Shown: positions 26,336-34,377 of the stretch, piece by piece
Layout: every line of letters begins with the position of its first letter
How positions within the stretch are numbered: position 1 is the stretch's first letter
Origin: an uncultured Gammaproteobacteria bacterium
Lineage (GTDB): Bacteria > Pseudomonadota > Gammaproteobacteria > Pseudomonadales > Pseudohongiellaceae
Reading direction: 5' to 3'
Assembly (NCBI GenBank): GCA_913058135.1
Contig: CAJXPR010000008.1
Location: forward strand, 1-58,352
Length of the DNA stretch: 58,352 nt
Translations under genes and position numbers: made by a program
Notes under the pieces: generated by a model
The model's database searches: none
The model's input: the letters and a program-made list of their open reading frames with translations, nothing else
What the model was told of the DNA's origin: nothing

Positions 26336-27439
26336 ATGAAATCTGTTGCTGTTATCGTACCGGCGCTCAATGAGGCCGCCAATATTGTTGCCAATATGGC
26401 CAGGGTGCGCAGCTGTCTCAATGATGTGCCCGGTGTCACGTTTACGCTGGTTGTGGTTGATGATGGTTCCACCGATGACACGGCAGCTCTGGTACGTGAT
26501 GCCGGTAAAGATGACCCGTTGCTGAAAGTGTTGCGCCTGAACCGGCACTTTGGCAAGGAATCAGCCATCTATGCGGGGCTGAGTGCGGCGCAGGCGTTTG
26601 ATGCCTGTGTGGTCATGGACAGTGACCTGCAGCATCCGCCGGAACTGATTGCGCAAATGGTAGAGCACTGGCAGTCCGGCGCGCTAGTGGTCGAGGCCGT
26701 CAAACTTTCGCGGGGCAACGAAACGCCGCTGCGCAAAGCCCTTGTGCAGATCTATTACGGTCTGTTTCGCTACCTGACCAAGCTCAGCATTCGCGGTGAA
26801 AGTGACTTCAAACTGCTGGACAGGGCCGTGGTCACTGCCTATTGCCAGTTGCCTGAGCACGGACGCTTCTTCCGCGGCCTGGTCAAGTGGATGGGCTACG
26901 ATGCGGTGCAGATTCCCTTTGATGTCGCCGAATCCACGCGCGCGCGTTCAGTCTGGGGTAATACCGCGCTGTTTCGTTATGCCATCAACTCCATCACCTC
27001 GTTTACCGCCTATCCTTTGCAGATTGTCACGCTGCTGGGTGGTCTGACCTTTCTGGTCAGTCTGGTGATTGGCGGCATGGCCCTGTTCGACAAATTGTCA
27101 GGCGCGGCAGTGGACGGCTTTACCACGGTGATTCTGCTGATCCTGATTATTGGCAGTGTGCTGATGTTCAGTGTCGGCCTGATCGGCATCTATGTGGGTC
27201 GTATTTACGAGGAGGTCAAACGGCGTCCCGGTTACCTGATTGATCAGGCAGGCAGCACCCTGACAGCGGCGCCTGCCCCGGCCAAGTCTCAATCCGCAAC
27301 AAAAACCGCAGCCAAAACTGTACCGAAACCCAAGGCGAAAAAACCTGCTGCGGCCAAGGCTTCGGTTGGCAGCGCGAGGGCAGCGGCCGGCACAACCCGA
27401 CCTCACAAGGTGAAAACAAAGGACTCGCAACAACCATGA
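26336..27439 (+). CDS. GT2 polyprenyl-phosphate glycosyltransferase with Lys/Ala-rich tail
   Basis: This enzyme of about 367 residues resembles dolichyl-phosphate mannose synthase/ArnC. It should load a sugar from a nucleotide donor onto undecaprenyl phosphate at the cytoplasmic face. Motifs are VIVPALNEAANI, VVVDDGSTDDT, the metal-binding VMDSDLQHPPE and the GESDFKLLDR region. Two C-terminal helices follow (about 230-290). The last 60 residues are an unusual Lys/Ala/Pro-rich tail (AAKTVPKPKAKKPAAAK) like histone-H1-type bacterial tails. The ATG at 26336 has AAGGAA upstream. The stop overlaps the next gene (ATGA). Confidence 0.9.
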   Translation: MKSVAVIVPALNEAANIVANMARVRSCLNDVPGVTFTLVVVDDGSTDDTAALVRDAGKDDPLLKVLRLNRHFGKESAIYAGLSAAQAFDACVVMDSDLQHPPELIAQMVEHWQSGALVVEAVKLSRGNETPLRKALVQIYYGLFRYLTKLSIRGESDFKLLDRAVVTAYCQLPEHGRFFRGLVKWMGYDAVQIPFDVAESTRARSVWGNTALFRYAINSITSFTAYPLQIVTLLGGLTFLVSLVIGGMALFDKLSGAAVDGFTTVILLILIIGSVLMFSVGLIGIYVGRIYEEVKRRPGYLIDQAGSTLTAAPAPAKSQSATKTAAKTVPKPKAKKPAAAKASVGSARAAAGTTRPHKVKTKDSQQP

Positions 27440-27795
27440 GCAAATACCTGATTTTGCTGACCCACGCGGCCATTCTGGCGACCCTGCTGGCCACGTCGCA
27501 CGCGGTGCTTAAATGGGTGTCGGTGCAGTCGCATGACAACTATGTGCAACTGCTTCTGTCGCAATGGAAAGGCGTATTGCTGGCGCTGTCCCTGTACGGA
27601 TTCATCTTCTTTTATTACATTGTGGTGTTGCGCAGCAGTCCAGTGTCTATACTCTATCCTGTATACACAGGATTGTCGGTGCTGCTGGTGTTGCTGGTCG
27701 GGCGCTTTGCCTTTTCCGAGCCCATCAGTTCAGCGCAGATGCTGGGAGCGGGATTTATTCTTGCCGGCATCGTGCTGATGGGTGGCAACAGTTGA
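27436..27795 (+). CDS. SMR/EamA-like small transporter, probable lipid-sugar flippase
   Basis: This 119-residue protein has four predicted membrane helices and the SMR-type ending (SEPISSAQMLGAGFILAGIVLM). In the same operon as a GT-C-like protein and an ArnC-like enzyme, it most likely flips the polyprenyl-phosphate sugar, as ArnE/ArnF do for aminoarabinose. The alternative is a drug efflux protein. It starts within the previous stop codon, and its stop lies in an octamer repeat. Confidence 0.75.
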   Translation: MSKYLILLTHAAILATLLATSHAVLKWVSVQSHDNYVQLLLSQWKGVLLALSLYGFIFFYYIVVLRSSPVSILYPVYTGLSVLLVLLVGRFAFSEPISSAQMLGAGFILAGIVLMGGNS

Positions 27796-27821
27796 ACGGT
27801 TGAACAGTTGAACAGTTGAAC
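27790..27821 (+). repeat. Four tandem copies of an octamer
   Basis: The unit RGTTGAAC is repeated four times without spacing (AGTTGAAC, GGTTGAAC, AGTTGAAC, AGTTGAAC). The first copy contains the stop codon of the SMR-like gene, and in-frame TGA triplets recur through the array. It may have arisen by slippage. Confidence 0.85.
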
Positions 27822-27872
27822 AGCGGAGCCATTGATCAGCCGGCAGCCAAACAAGGGGGGAGCACAAACGTT

Positions 27873-29405
27873 ATGAAAAAGATCTTTCTGAACACCATGG
27901 CGACTGCACTGGCTGCACTGGCGATATCGTTGCCAGTGCAGGCCCAGGACGTTGATGCCCTGGCCGAGCGCGTCACCGAGTTCACGCTGGACAACGGCAT
28001 GCACTTCATCATCATTGAAAGGCCGGTGGCGCCGGTAGCCACCTTTGTCACCTTTGTGAATGTCGGCAGCGCCGATGAACCGACCAACAACACTGGCGTG
28101 GCCCATATATTCGAACACATGGCGTTCAAAGGCTCGCGCAATATCGGTACCAGCAACTGGGAAGCCGAACAGGCGGCACTGGACAACATGGACGACGCCT
28201 ATCAGGCATGGCTGGAAGAGTCCTACAGCGCCCAGCCTGATCAGTCACGTCTTGACGCCTTGTGGCAGGAGTTTGAGCGGTGGCAGGAAGAGGCCGGCAC
28301 CTACATCAACAGCGAAGCGTTTTCGCAGTTGATCGAGCGTGAAGGCGGCGTCGAGCTCAATGCCTTCACCAGCGCCGACGCGACCGGCTATTTCTACTCA
28401 CTGCCGCAAAACAAGGCCGAACTGTGGTTTTACCTGGAGGCGGAACGCTTCCGCGAACCGGTGTTCCGCGAATTTTACGTGGAAAAAGACGTGATCATGG
28501 AAGAGCGCCGCATGCGTACCGATTCAAATCCGCAGGGACGGTTGCTGGAGGAATTCCTGAGCGTCGCCTACTCGGCGCATCCATACCGTAACCCGGTGGT
28601 GGGTTGGGCATCGGACATCGCTGCAACGACCATTGAGGACACCCAGGAATTTTTTGAAACCTACTACGTGCCCTCAAACATGACAGTGGCCATTGCCGGT
28701 GATGTGGATCCGCAGGAGATGCGGGAACTGGCCGAGACCTACCTGGGTCAGCTGCCTGCCGCTGAACATCCGCCCAGTGTCAAAACCATCGAGCCACCCC
28801 AGCGCGGTGAACGCCGTTTTGTCATTGAAGAGCAGAGCCAGCCGCTGTTTATCGCCGGTTACAAAACCGTGTCGGCCGATCATCCCGATGCTGCGGCGCT
28901 GGAAATGCTAAGCACCATCCTGTCGTCTGGGCGCACGTCCCGGTTGTATCGCCGTATGGTGCAGGATGAACAGCTGGCGCTTGGCGTGCAGGCGCTGACC
29001 GGCTTTCCCGGCTCGCGGTTTCCGTCCCTGTTTGTCACCTTTGCCGTGCCCAATGCCGGCGTGCCGCTGGCCGATATCGAGCGGGTACTGGAGGAAGAAA
29101 TAGACAAGGCCAAGGCCGGCGATATTGAACAGCAGGAGCTGGACCGTGCTGTCACCAACGCCCGGGCGGGCGCCGTTCGCGGCCTGAATTCCAACATGGG
29201 GCTGGCGCTGAACATGGCGCAGGCGCACGCCCAGCGTGGCAGCTGGCAGGAGGCGTTTACCTATCTGGATGATCTCGAAGCGGTGACGCTCGACGATCTG
29301 CAGCGGGTGGCGCAGACCTACCTGGTGAAGGAGAATCGCACCGTGGGCAGCATTCAGAATGCCGCCAGCGTCGGGATGCAGATGCAAGGAGGGACAGGCC
29401 AATGA
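27873..29405 (+). CDS. M16 zinc metallopeptidase (catalytic subunit)
   Basis: This exported protease of about 510 residues has a signal peptide (MKKIFLNTMATALAALAISL, cleavage after VQAQ) and the inverted zinc motif HxxEH in GVAHIFEHMAFKG, with the third ligand supplied by a Glu in FYLEAERFREPVF. A roughly 50-residue insertion (about 100-150) separates the zinc motif from the conserved NAFTSADATGYF. The C-terminal half is the second M16 domain. The ATG at 27873 follows a GGGGGGAG Shine-Dalgarno. It pairs with the next gene, which lacks the zinc motif; such pairs form a heterodimer in the periplasm. Confidence 0.93.
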   Translation: MKKIFLNTMATALAALAISLPVQAQDVDALAERVTEFTLDNGMHFIIIERPVAPVATFVTFVNVGSADEPTNNTGVAHIFEHMAFKGSRNIGTSNWEAEQAALDNMDDAYQAWLEESYSAQPDQSRLDALWQEFERWQEEAGTYINSEAFSQLIEREGGVELNAFTSADATGYFYSLPQNKAELWFYLEAERFREPVFREFYVEKDVIMEERRMRTDSNPQGRLLEEFLSVAYSAHPYRNPVVGWASDIAATTIEDTQEFFETYYVPSNMTVAIAGDVDPQEMRELAETYLGQLPAAEHPPSVKTIEPPQRGERRFVIEEQSQPLFIAGYKTVSADHPDAAALEMLSTILSSGRTSRLYRRMVQDEQLALGVQALTGFPGSRFPSLFVTFAVPNAGVPLADIERVLEEEIDKAKAGDIEQQELDRAVTNARAGAVRGLNSNMGLALNMAQAHAQRGSWQEAFTYLDDLEAVTLDDLQRVAQTYLVKENRTVGSIQNAASVGMQMQGGTGQ

Positions 29406-29431
29406 ACTACTTGCCAATGAACTACTTGCCA
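29402..29431 (+). repeat. Duplicated 15-base start region
   Basis: ATGAACTACTTGCCA occurs twice in a row, so the start codon and first five codons of the second M16 gene are duplicated in frame. Translation could begin at 29402 or 29417. Confidence 0.9.
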
Positions 29432-30904
29432 ACGAACCACCTGATACGTTTTGCGACTGCGGCCGCCGTTACTCTCTGGCTCGCGATCCCGGCGCTGGTG
29501 ACTGCCCAGAGCCAGAGCCAGGACCAGAGCCAGGACCAGAGCCAAAACCAGCCCTGGGAGGAATTTGACTATCCACCCCTCAATAACTTTGACATGCCCG
29601 AGCTGGAAATCTTTGAGCTCGACAATGGCATCCGCTTCTACCTGGTCGAGGACAAGGAGCTGCCACTGATTGACGTCAACGTCATGGTACGTACTGGAGG
29701 CATTCTGGTGCCGGACGAGAAGGTCGGACTGCAGTCACTGACCGGTACGGTCATGCGCAGTGGCGGTACCCGTGAATATCCGGGCGATGCACTCAATGAG
29801 CTGCTGGAAGACCGGGCAGCGGTGATGGAAACCGGCATCGGTTTCACCTCGGGATCGGCGCGCTTTAATGTACTGGCCGAGGATTTCACCGAGCTGTTGC
29901 CGGTGTTTGTTGATCTGCTGCGCAACCCGGCTTTTCCTGACGATCGCATAGAGTTGGCCAAAACCCAGCAGCGCAGCAGCATCGCGCGCCGCAATGATGA
30001 CCAGGGCTCGGTAGCCGGGCGCGAGTTCCAGCGCCTGATCTACGGGCCGGATTCGCCCTACAGCCGTCGCATCGAGTATGCCACGCTGGACAATATCAGT
30101 CGCGAAGACCTGGTCGAGTTTCATCGTCAGTCTTTTGTCGGTCGCAACATGATGATTGGTGTCACCGGTGATTTCGACATGGCGCAGATGAAGACCTGGC
30201 TGACTGACGCGTTTGCCGATCTGCCGGCGGGCGACGCTCTGACACTGGATTTTCCGCCGGTTGATTACGACTTTACCGACGGTGTGTATTTTGTCGACAA
30301 GTCCGACGTCAATCAGAGTTATGTCCTGTTGGGACATATCGGCGGCATGCGCGACAACCCCGACTATGCTGCTTTGCAGGTGATGAACCGGATACTCAGT
30401 GGTGGTTTCTCCAGTCGTCTGATGCAGGTGGTGCGCAGCGAGCTGGGTCTGGCCTATTCCGTGTTCGGCTCCTATGGTAGCGGCGTACACTTCCCCGGTA
30501 CGTTCACCGCCGGCGTGATGACACAAAGCGAGTCTACGGCCGAAGCTATCGCCGCCATCATCGGGCAGATTGAGCGCCTGCAGGATGAGGCGATCAGTGA
30601 TGAAGAACTGGCCCGCACCAAGGATCAGTTCCTCAACACCCTGGTGTTCCAGTACACCAGCATCGCGTCGGTACTGCGTGAGCGCATGTCCAATGATTAC
30701 GCGGGCCTGCCACCTGATACCTTCGAGCGTCTGGTAGAAGAGGTCAGTGCCGTGACGGTGGAGGACATACAGCGTGTCGCGCGACAATATCTGCGTCCCG
30801 ATGCCTTGCGCATACTGGTGGTGGGTAACAGTGCTGAACTGGGCGACCAGCTAGAGGTGTTTGGCTCCGTCAATGAAGTGGACATAGCCATTCCGGAGAG
30901 TTGA
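29402..30904 (+). CDS. M16 peptidase-like subunit lacking the zinc motif
   Basis: This is a 500-residue exported M16 homologue. Where the catalytic HxxEH should be it reads VGLQSLTGTVMRSGG, so it cannot bind zinc there. The substrate-binding Arg/Tyr segment of M16 partners is present (LMQVVRSELGLAYSVFGSYG), so it should complement the upstream catalytic subunit. The N-terminus is odd: MNYLP is duplicated by an exact 15-base repeat (29402-29416 and 29417-29431), giving two candidate ATGs, and a Ser-Gln-Asp repeat (SQSQDQSQDQSQNQ) follows the signal peptide. The first ATG overlaps the previous stop. Confidence 0.92.
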   Translation: MNYLPMNYLPTNHLIRFATAAAVTLWLAIPALVTAQSQSQDQSQDQSQNQPWEEFDYPPLNNFDMPELEIFELDNGIRFYLVEDKELPLIDVNVMVRTGGILVPDEKVGLQSLTGTVMRSGGTREYPGDALNELLEDRAAVMETGIGFTSGSARFNVLAEDFTELLPVFVDLLRNPAFPDDRIELAKTQQRSSIARRNDDQGSVAGREFQRLIYGPDSPYSRRIEYATLDNISREDLVEFHRQSFVGRNMMIGVTGDFDMAQMKTWLTDAFADLPAGDALTLDFPPVDYDFTDGVYFVDKSDVNQSYVLLGHIGGMRDNPDYAALQVMNRILSGGFSSRLMQVVRSELGLAYSVFGSYGSGVHFPGTFTAGVMTQSESTAEAIAAIIGQIERLQDEAISDEELARTKDQFLNTLVFQYTSIASVLRERMSNDYAGLPPDTFERLVEEVSAVTVEDIQRVARQYLRPDALRILVVGNSAELGDQLEVFGSVNEVDIAIPES

Positions 30905-30905
30905 A

Positions 30906-31664
30906 ATGCGATTGGGCACAACCTTGCACATCGGCAGACTCACGGTTCAGGTTGATGCTTTCATACTGCTTTGCATTTTTCTCAGCTGTGGCATGTTCAT
31001 CAGTCTGGGTTTCTGGCAGCTGGACCGGGCGGCGGAAAAGCGGGCCCAGGCCGAGGCCTGGCGCGCCGCGGCCGAGACTGAGCCGGTGCCATTTGCATCA
31101 TTGCTGGATGCCGACGCTGGAAACACGGATCTGGTGGCCAACAATCGACGGGTGGCCCTGCAGGGAACCTTTCAGAACGAGATTTCCTTTCTGGTGTTGT
31201 ATCAGTTTTTTCAGGGACGGCCCGGCTACGAGCTGGTAACGCCGCTGCGACCGACAGGCGGCGGCGACTTGGTGCTGGTCAGCCGGGGCTGGATTGCCCC
31301 GGACGACAGCGGCGGGCGCCCCGACGTGCCGGTGGCTGAAGGTGAGCAATCAGTGATCGCGCAGTTGTACCTGCCGGAAACTGATATCCCGGCGGGCGAA
31401 GTCACCGATGACAGCTGGCCGGTGCGCATGCCCCGGCTGAACGTCACGCAGGCCAGTCGCCTGCTTGGTGAACCGCTCTATCCGCATGTGCTGCGCCTGG
31501 AAGCAGGGCAGCCCGGCGTGCAGGGCCGACACTGGTCACAGCCCGATTTCAGCACTCGCAGTCACTACGCTTATACGGCACAATGGTTTGGTCTGGCGGT
31601 ATTGGTGCTGCTGGCGTCTCTGGCATATGCCAGCAATCTTCTGACACTGTTGCGCGAGCGATAA
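30906..31664 (+). CDS. SURF1 family protein
   Basis: This 252-residue inner-membrane protein has two helices, one near the N-terminus (about 20-38) and one near the C-terminus (about 228-246), with the conserved motifs GFWQLDRAAEKRAQ, RRVALQGTF, LVSRGWIAPD and YAYTAQWFGLAVLVL. SURF1 assists haem A insertion in cytochrome c oxidase. It normally sits with cta oxidase genes, but none are visible here; it follows the M16 pair with one base of spacing. Function therefore rests on family only. Confidence 0.9.
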   Translation: MRLGTTLHIGRLTVQVDAFILLCIFLSCGMFISLGFWQLDRAAEKRAQAEAWRAAAETEPVPFASLLDADAGNTDLVANNRRVALQGTFQNEISFLVLYQFFQGRPGYELVTPLRPTGGGDLVLVSRGWIAPDDSGGRPDVPVAEGEQSVIAQLYLPETDIPAGEVTDDSWPVRMPRLNVTQASRLLGEPLYPHVLRLEAGQPGVQGRHWSQPDFSTRSHYAYTAQWFGLAVLVLLASLAYASNLLTLLRER

Positions 31665-31670
31665 AACGCG

Positions 31671-31676
31671 TATAGT
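31671..31676 (+). promoter_or_regulatory. Possible -10 element of the RLAN/ATP-grasp gene
   Basis: TATAGT lies 31 bases before the ATG. A weak TTGCGC at 31650-31655 sits 15 bases further upstream, a short spacer. It offers the ligase gene a promoter independent of SURF1. Confidence 0.3.
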
Positions 31677-31707
31677 GCGGCGATTTTTTCGCGGAGTTCC
31701 CGAACGT

Positions 31708-33252
31708 ATGTCTCAGCTTTATCTGGTTGTTGATGATCTCGCGCAGTGGACACACACCCTGCCCGGTGAGGCGGTCATCAGCTTTGAAACCTATCTTACC
31801 GAACACCCGATCAAGGGACAGAAGAAAACCCGCATCATTAATCTGTGCAATACTGACCAGTATCTGAGCACCGGGTATTACTGCTCTCTGCTGGCCGAGG
31901 CACGTGGCCACAAGGTACTACCGCCGGCCAATACGCTGACCGATCTGAGCAGCCAGCAGTTGACGCTGGTGCAGGCCGCCGAAGTGCTGGAAGACCTTGA
32001 CCAGAAAGACCTGACCCGCACCGACGATGGTTACGCCTTCCGCATCTATTTTGGCCGAACCGCATTACCACAGCTCAAGATGCTGGCGCGGCGTCTGTTT
32101 GAGCGTTTCCCCTGTCCCATTCTGGAGGTACGCCTGGCATTTATTCCGGGCATAGCCGCCGCGACGCCGGCTGTGCCTGCAGAAGCCGTGGCGCCGGTCG
32201 ATGCCGGTGGTGATGCCGCGGTATCGGACAGCTGGCAGATACGCACAGTGCACGCCGTGGCCTATGCGGAACTGGACGAGCAGGAGATGCCGGAGTTCGT
32301 CTCAGCGCTGGAGAAATTCACCCAGAGCGTCTGGCGTAAACCGCGCAGCAGCAAAGCCAGTCGCTGGGACATGGCGATTCTGGTAAACCCACGCGAAAAA
32401 TTGCCACCCAGTGACGCCAAGGCGCTGAAAAAAATGGAGCGGGCGGCACAGAAAATGGGTTTTGCCGTGGAGTTTATCGGCCCGCAGGACTATGCCCGCC
32501 TGGGTGAGTTTGACGCGCTGTTTATTCGCGAAACCACGGCCATTGATCATCATACCTATCGCTTCGCGCGCAAGGCAGAAATTGAAGGCCTGGTCGTCAT
32601 GGATGACCCCACGTCGATTCTGCGCTGCTGCAACAAAGTGTTCCTGCAGGATGCCTTTACCTACAATGACGTGCCCACGCCATTGACCCGCATTGTGTCG
32701 TCCAGTGACGAAGCCTCGCTGGATAATCTGGAAAGTGTATTCAGTTATCCGATCGTGCTGAAAATTCCCAACAGCGCGTTTTCAGTTGGTGTCATGAAGG
32801 CTGAAGACCGGGCCATGTTAAAGAAAATGCTGAGTGAGCTGCTCGCCAAGTCCGCTCTGATTCTGGCGCAGGAATACCTGTACACCGAGTTCGACTGGCG
32901 CGTGGGTGTGCTCAATAACAGGCCGCTGTTTGCCTGCCGGTATTTCATGGCCAAGGGCCACTGGCAGATCTACAATCACGGTGAGGATCGCATCGGCAGT
33001 GGCGGCTGGGAAACCCTGCCTACCTATGAAGTGCCGAAGGCGGTACTGGATGCTGCGCTGAAGTCGGCCAGAATCATCGGTGACGGCCTGTATGGTATTG
33101 ATATCAAGCAGCAGGGTAACAAGGTTTACGTGATTGAGGTAAACGACAACCCCAGCCTCGAGGAAGGCGTAGAGGATGCCTTTATCGGTGATGAGCTTTA
33201 CATGCAGATTATGAGCGAGTTTGCGCGGCGCCTCGAGAACCGCGGGCGCTGA
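31708..33252 (+). CDS. RLAN-domain RimK-like ATP-grasp ligase
   Basis: This protein of about 514 residues combines an N-terminal RLAN domain (RimK-like ATP-grasp N-terminal; TRIINLCNTDQYLSTGYYC, ALAEARGHKVLPP-like) with a C-terminal ATP-grasp ligase (VLKIPNSAFSVGVMKAED, FDWRVGVLNNRPLFACRYFM, and the metal end VIEVNDNPSLEEGVEDAFI). Between the two parts is a short Ala/Pro/Val linker (AAATPAVPAEAVAPVDAGGD). ATP-grasp enzymes of this group join an amino acid or peptide to a carboxylate; the substrate is not known. The ATG at 31708 is chosen because GGAG lies upstream. The gene overlaps its convergent partner, a GNAT/C39-like peptidase, by 44 bases. Confidence 0.9.
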   Translation: MSQLYLVVDDLAQWTHTLPGEAVISFETYLTEHPIKGQKKTRIINLCNTDQYLSTGYYCSLLAEARGHKVLPPANTLTDLSSQQLTLVQAAEVLEDLDQKDLTRTDDGYAFRIYFGRTALPQLKMLARRLFERFPCPILEVRLAFIPGIAAATPAVPAEAVAPVDAGGDAAVSDSWQIRTVHAVAYAELDEQEMPEFVSALEKFTQSVWRKPRSSKASRWDMAILVNPREKLPPSDAKALKKMERAAQKMGFAVEFIGPQDYARLGEFDALFIRETTAIDHHTYRFARKAEIEGLVVMDDPTSILRCCNKVFLQDAFTYNDVPTPLTRIVSSSDEASLDNLESVFSYPIVLKIPNSAFSVGVMKAEDRAMLKKMLSELLAKSALILAQEYLYTEFDWRVGVLNNRPLFACRYFMAKGHWQIYNHGEDRIGSGGWETLPTYEVPKAVLDAALKSARIIGDGLYGIDIKQQGNKVYVIEVNDNPSLEEGVEDAFIGDELYMQIMSEFARRLENRGR

Positions 33253-34360
33253 TCACCACTGCTGTGCGCAGCTTGTCCTTGCCAAACTGTGACATGCGGC
33301 TGAAGTCATTGCGGGCAATGGGCAGATCTTCACAATCCAGCCCGGTCTGCTCTTCCAGTGACGGGTCCGGGTCGTGCACAAAAAAGCAGGCATCATCAAA
33401 GGCAGTGATGGTGACCCAGTGCGGCGCTTTTTTGCGGTCCAGTCTGTAGCTGCTGACCAGTGCCAGCACGATGGCCCCATCCTTGATCGCCTGTTCCAGT
33501 TCCAGTTGGGTAACATCCTGATAGTGCACCGGGATGTTGCTGGCACTGACCCGTTCCAGAAACTGGTCATGCACCAGCGCCATGATCAGCTTCTTGTCCG
33601 GATCACGGACACCTTCCAGAAACAGGGGGCCGGTCTGGTTGACGTAGATCCTGGCATTGAAGCCACGTTTATGGGCGGCCAGTGCCAGGCCGAACGGGTG
33701 ACAGCCACCGTGCCCGGACGTCATGAAGATAGTCGTCGCTTCGCGCCAGATGTCGAGTTCCGTGGCCTGGTCGGGTTGCCGACGTGCGTCCAGCGTTGCC
33801 ATCGCCATCATCAGCGAGGCCGGGCCGCAGGTAAAGCTGGTGGTCTGCTGGTACCAGGGAACGGTATGACCGCGTCGGCGTTTGGGCGCATCGCGGATGA
33901 TCTTCTGCATGCGCAGGGCATCGCGATGGTCCTCGTAGTAATCCTCAAGCGTGCCAAACGCAACATAACCGGCGCTTTCATACAGCCGGATGGCAGCAGC
34001 ATTGTCTTTGGCCACTTCCAGGCGCATGAAAAAGCGCTGGCGATTGACTGACGCGGTTTCCAGCGCCTGCAGCAGTTTAGCGGCGATGCCCTTGCCGCGC
34101 GCCTCCTGCGCTATGGCAATGGAATACAAACGCGCAAGATTTGTGGCGCCATGGAACAGCACCAGGCCATAACCCAGCAGGCGTCCATGTTCGACCGCCA
34201 CCAGGAATTCGCGATTGGATGCCTGGATCCAGTGCCTCAGGCGCCGACGACTCAGCCGATCAGTATCAAAACTGGCCTTTTCCAGGTCATGCAGGGCGTC
34301 AAGATCGTCCAGCTCCGCTGGCCTGATCCGGACGCTACCCTTGGTTTTAGCCTGCGGCAT
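33209..34360 (-). CDS. GNAT acetyltransferase fused to a C39-like cysteine peptidase
   Basis: This is a 383-residue two-domain protein. Residues of about 8-155 form a GNAT domain with the acetyl-CoA loop in ARLYSIAIAQEARGKGIA and the motif DNAAAIRLYESAGYVAFG. Residues of about 165-370 form a papain-like peptidase: Gln and Cys in WYQQTTSFTCGPASL (Cys 178), His in APHWVTITAF (His 314) and Asp in FFVHDPDP (Asp 330), a complete catalytic set. No membrane helix is seen, so it should be cytoplasmic. This fusion is known from comparative genomics to accompany RLAN/ATP-grasp ligases; the ligase gene is its direct convergent neighbour. An OmpA-like lipoprotein gene lies 17 bases upstream on the same strand. 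Confidence 0.9.
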   Translation of the reverse strand: MPQAKTKGSVRIRPAELDDLDALHDLEKASFDTDRLSRRRLRHWIQASNREFLVAVEHGRLLGYGLVLFHGATNLARLYSIAIAQEARGKGIAAKLLQALETASVNRQRFFMRLEVAKDNAAAIRLYESAGYVAFGTLEDYYEDHRDALRMQKIIRDAPKRRRGHTVPWYQQTTSFTCGPASLMMAMATLDARRQPDQATELDIWREATTIFMTSGHGGCHPFGLALAAHKRGFNARIYVNQTGPLFLEGVRDPDKKLIMALVHDQFLERVSASNIPVHYQDVTQLELEQAIKDGAIVLALVSSYRLDRKKAPHWVTITAFDDACFFVHDPDPSLEEQTGLDCEDLPIARNDFSRMSQFGKDKLRTAVVISARGSRGAAQTRS

Positions 34361-34377
34361 TGGTGTGAAGATCTTCC

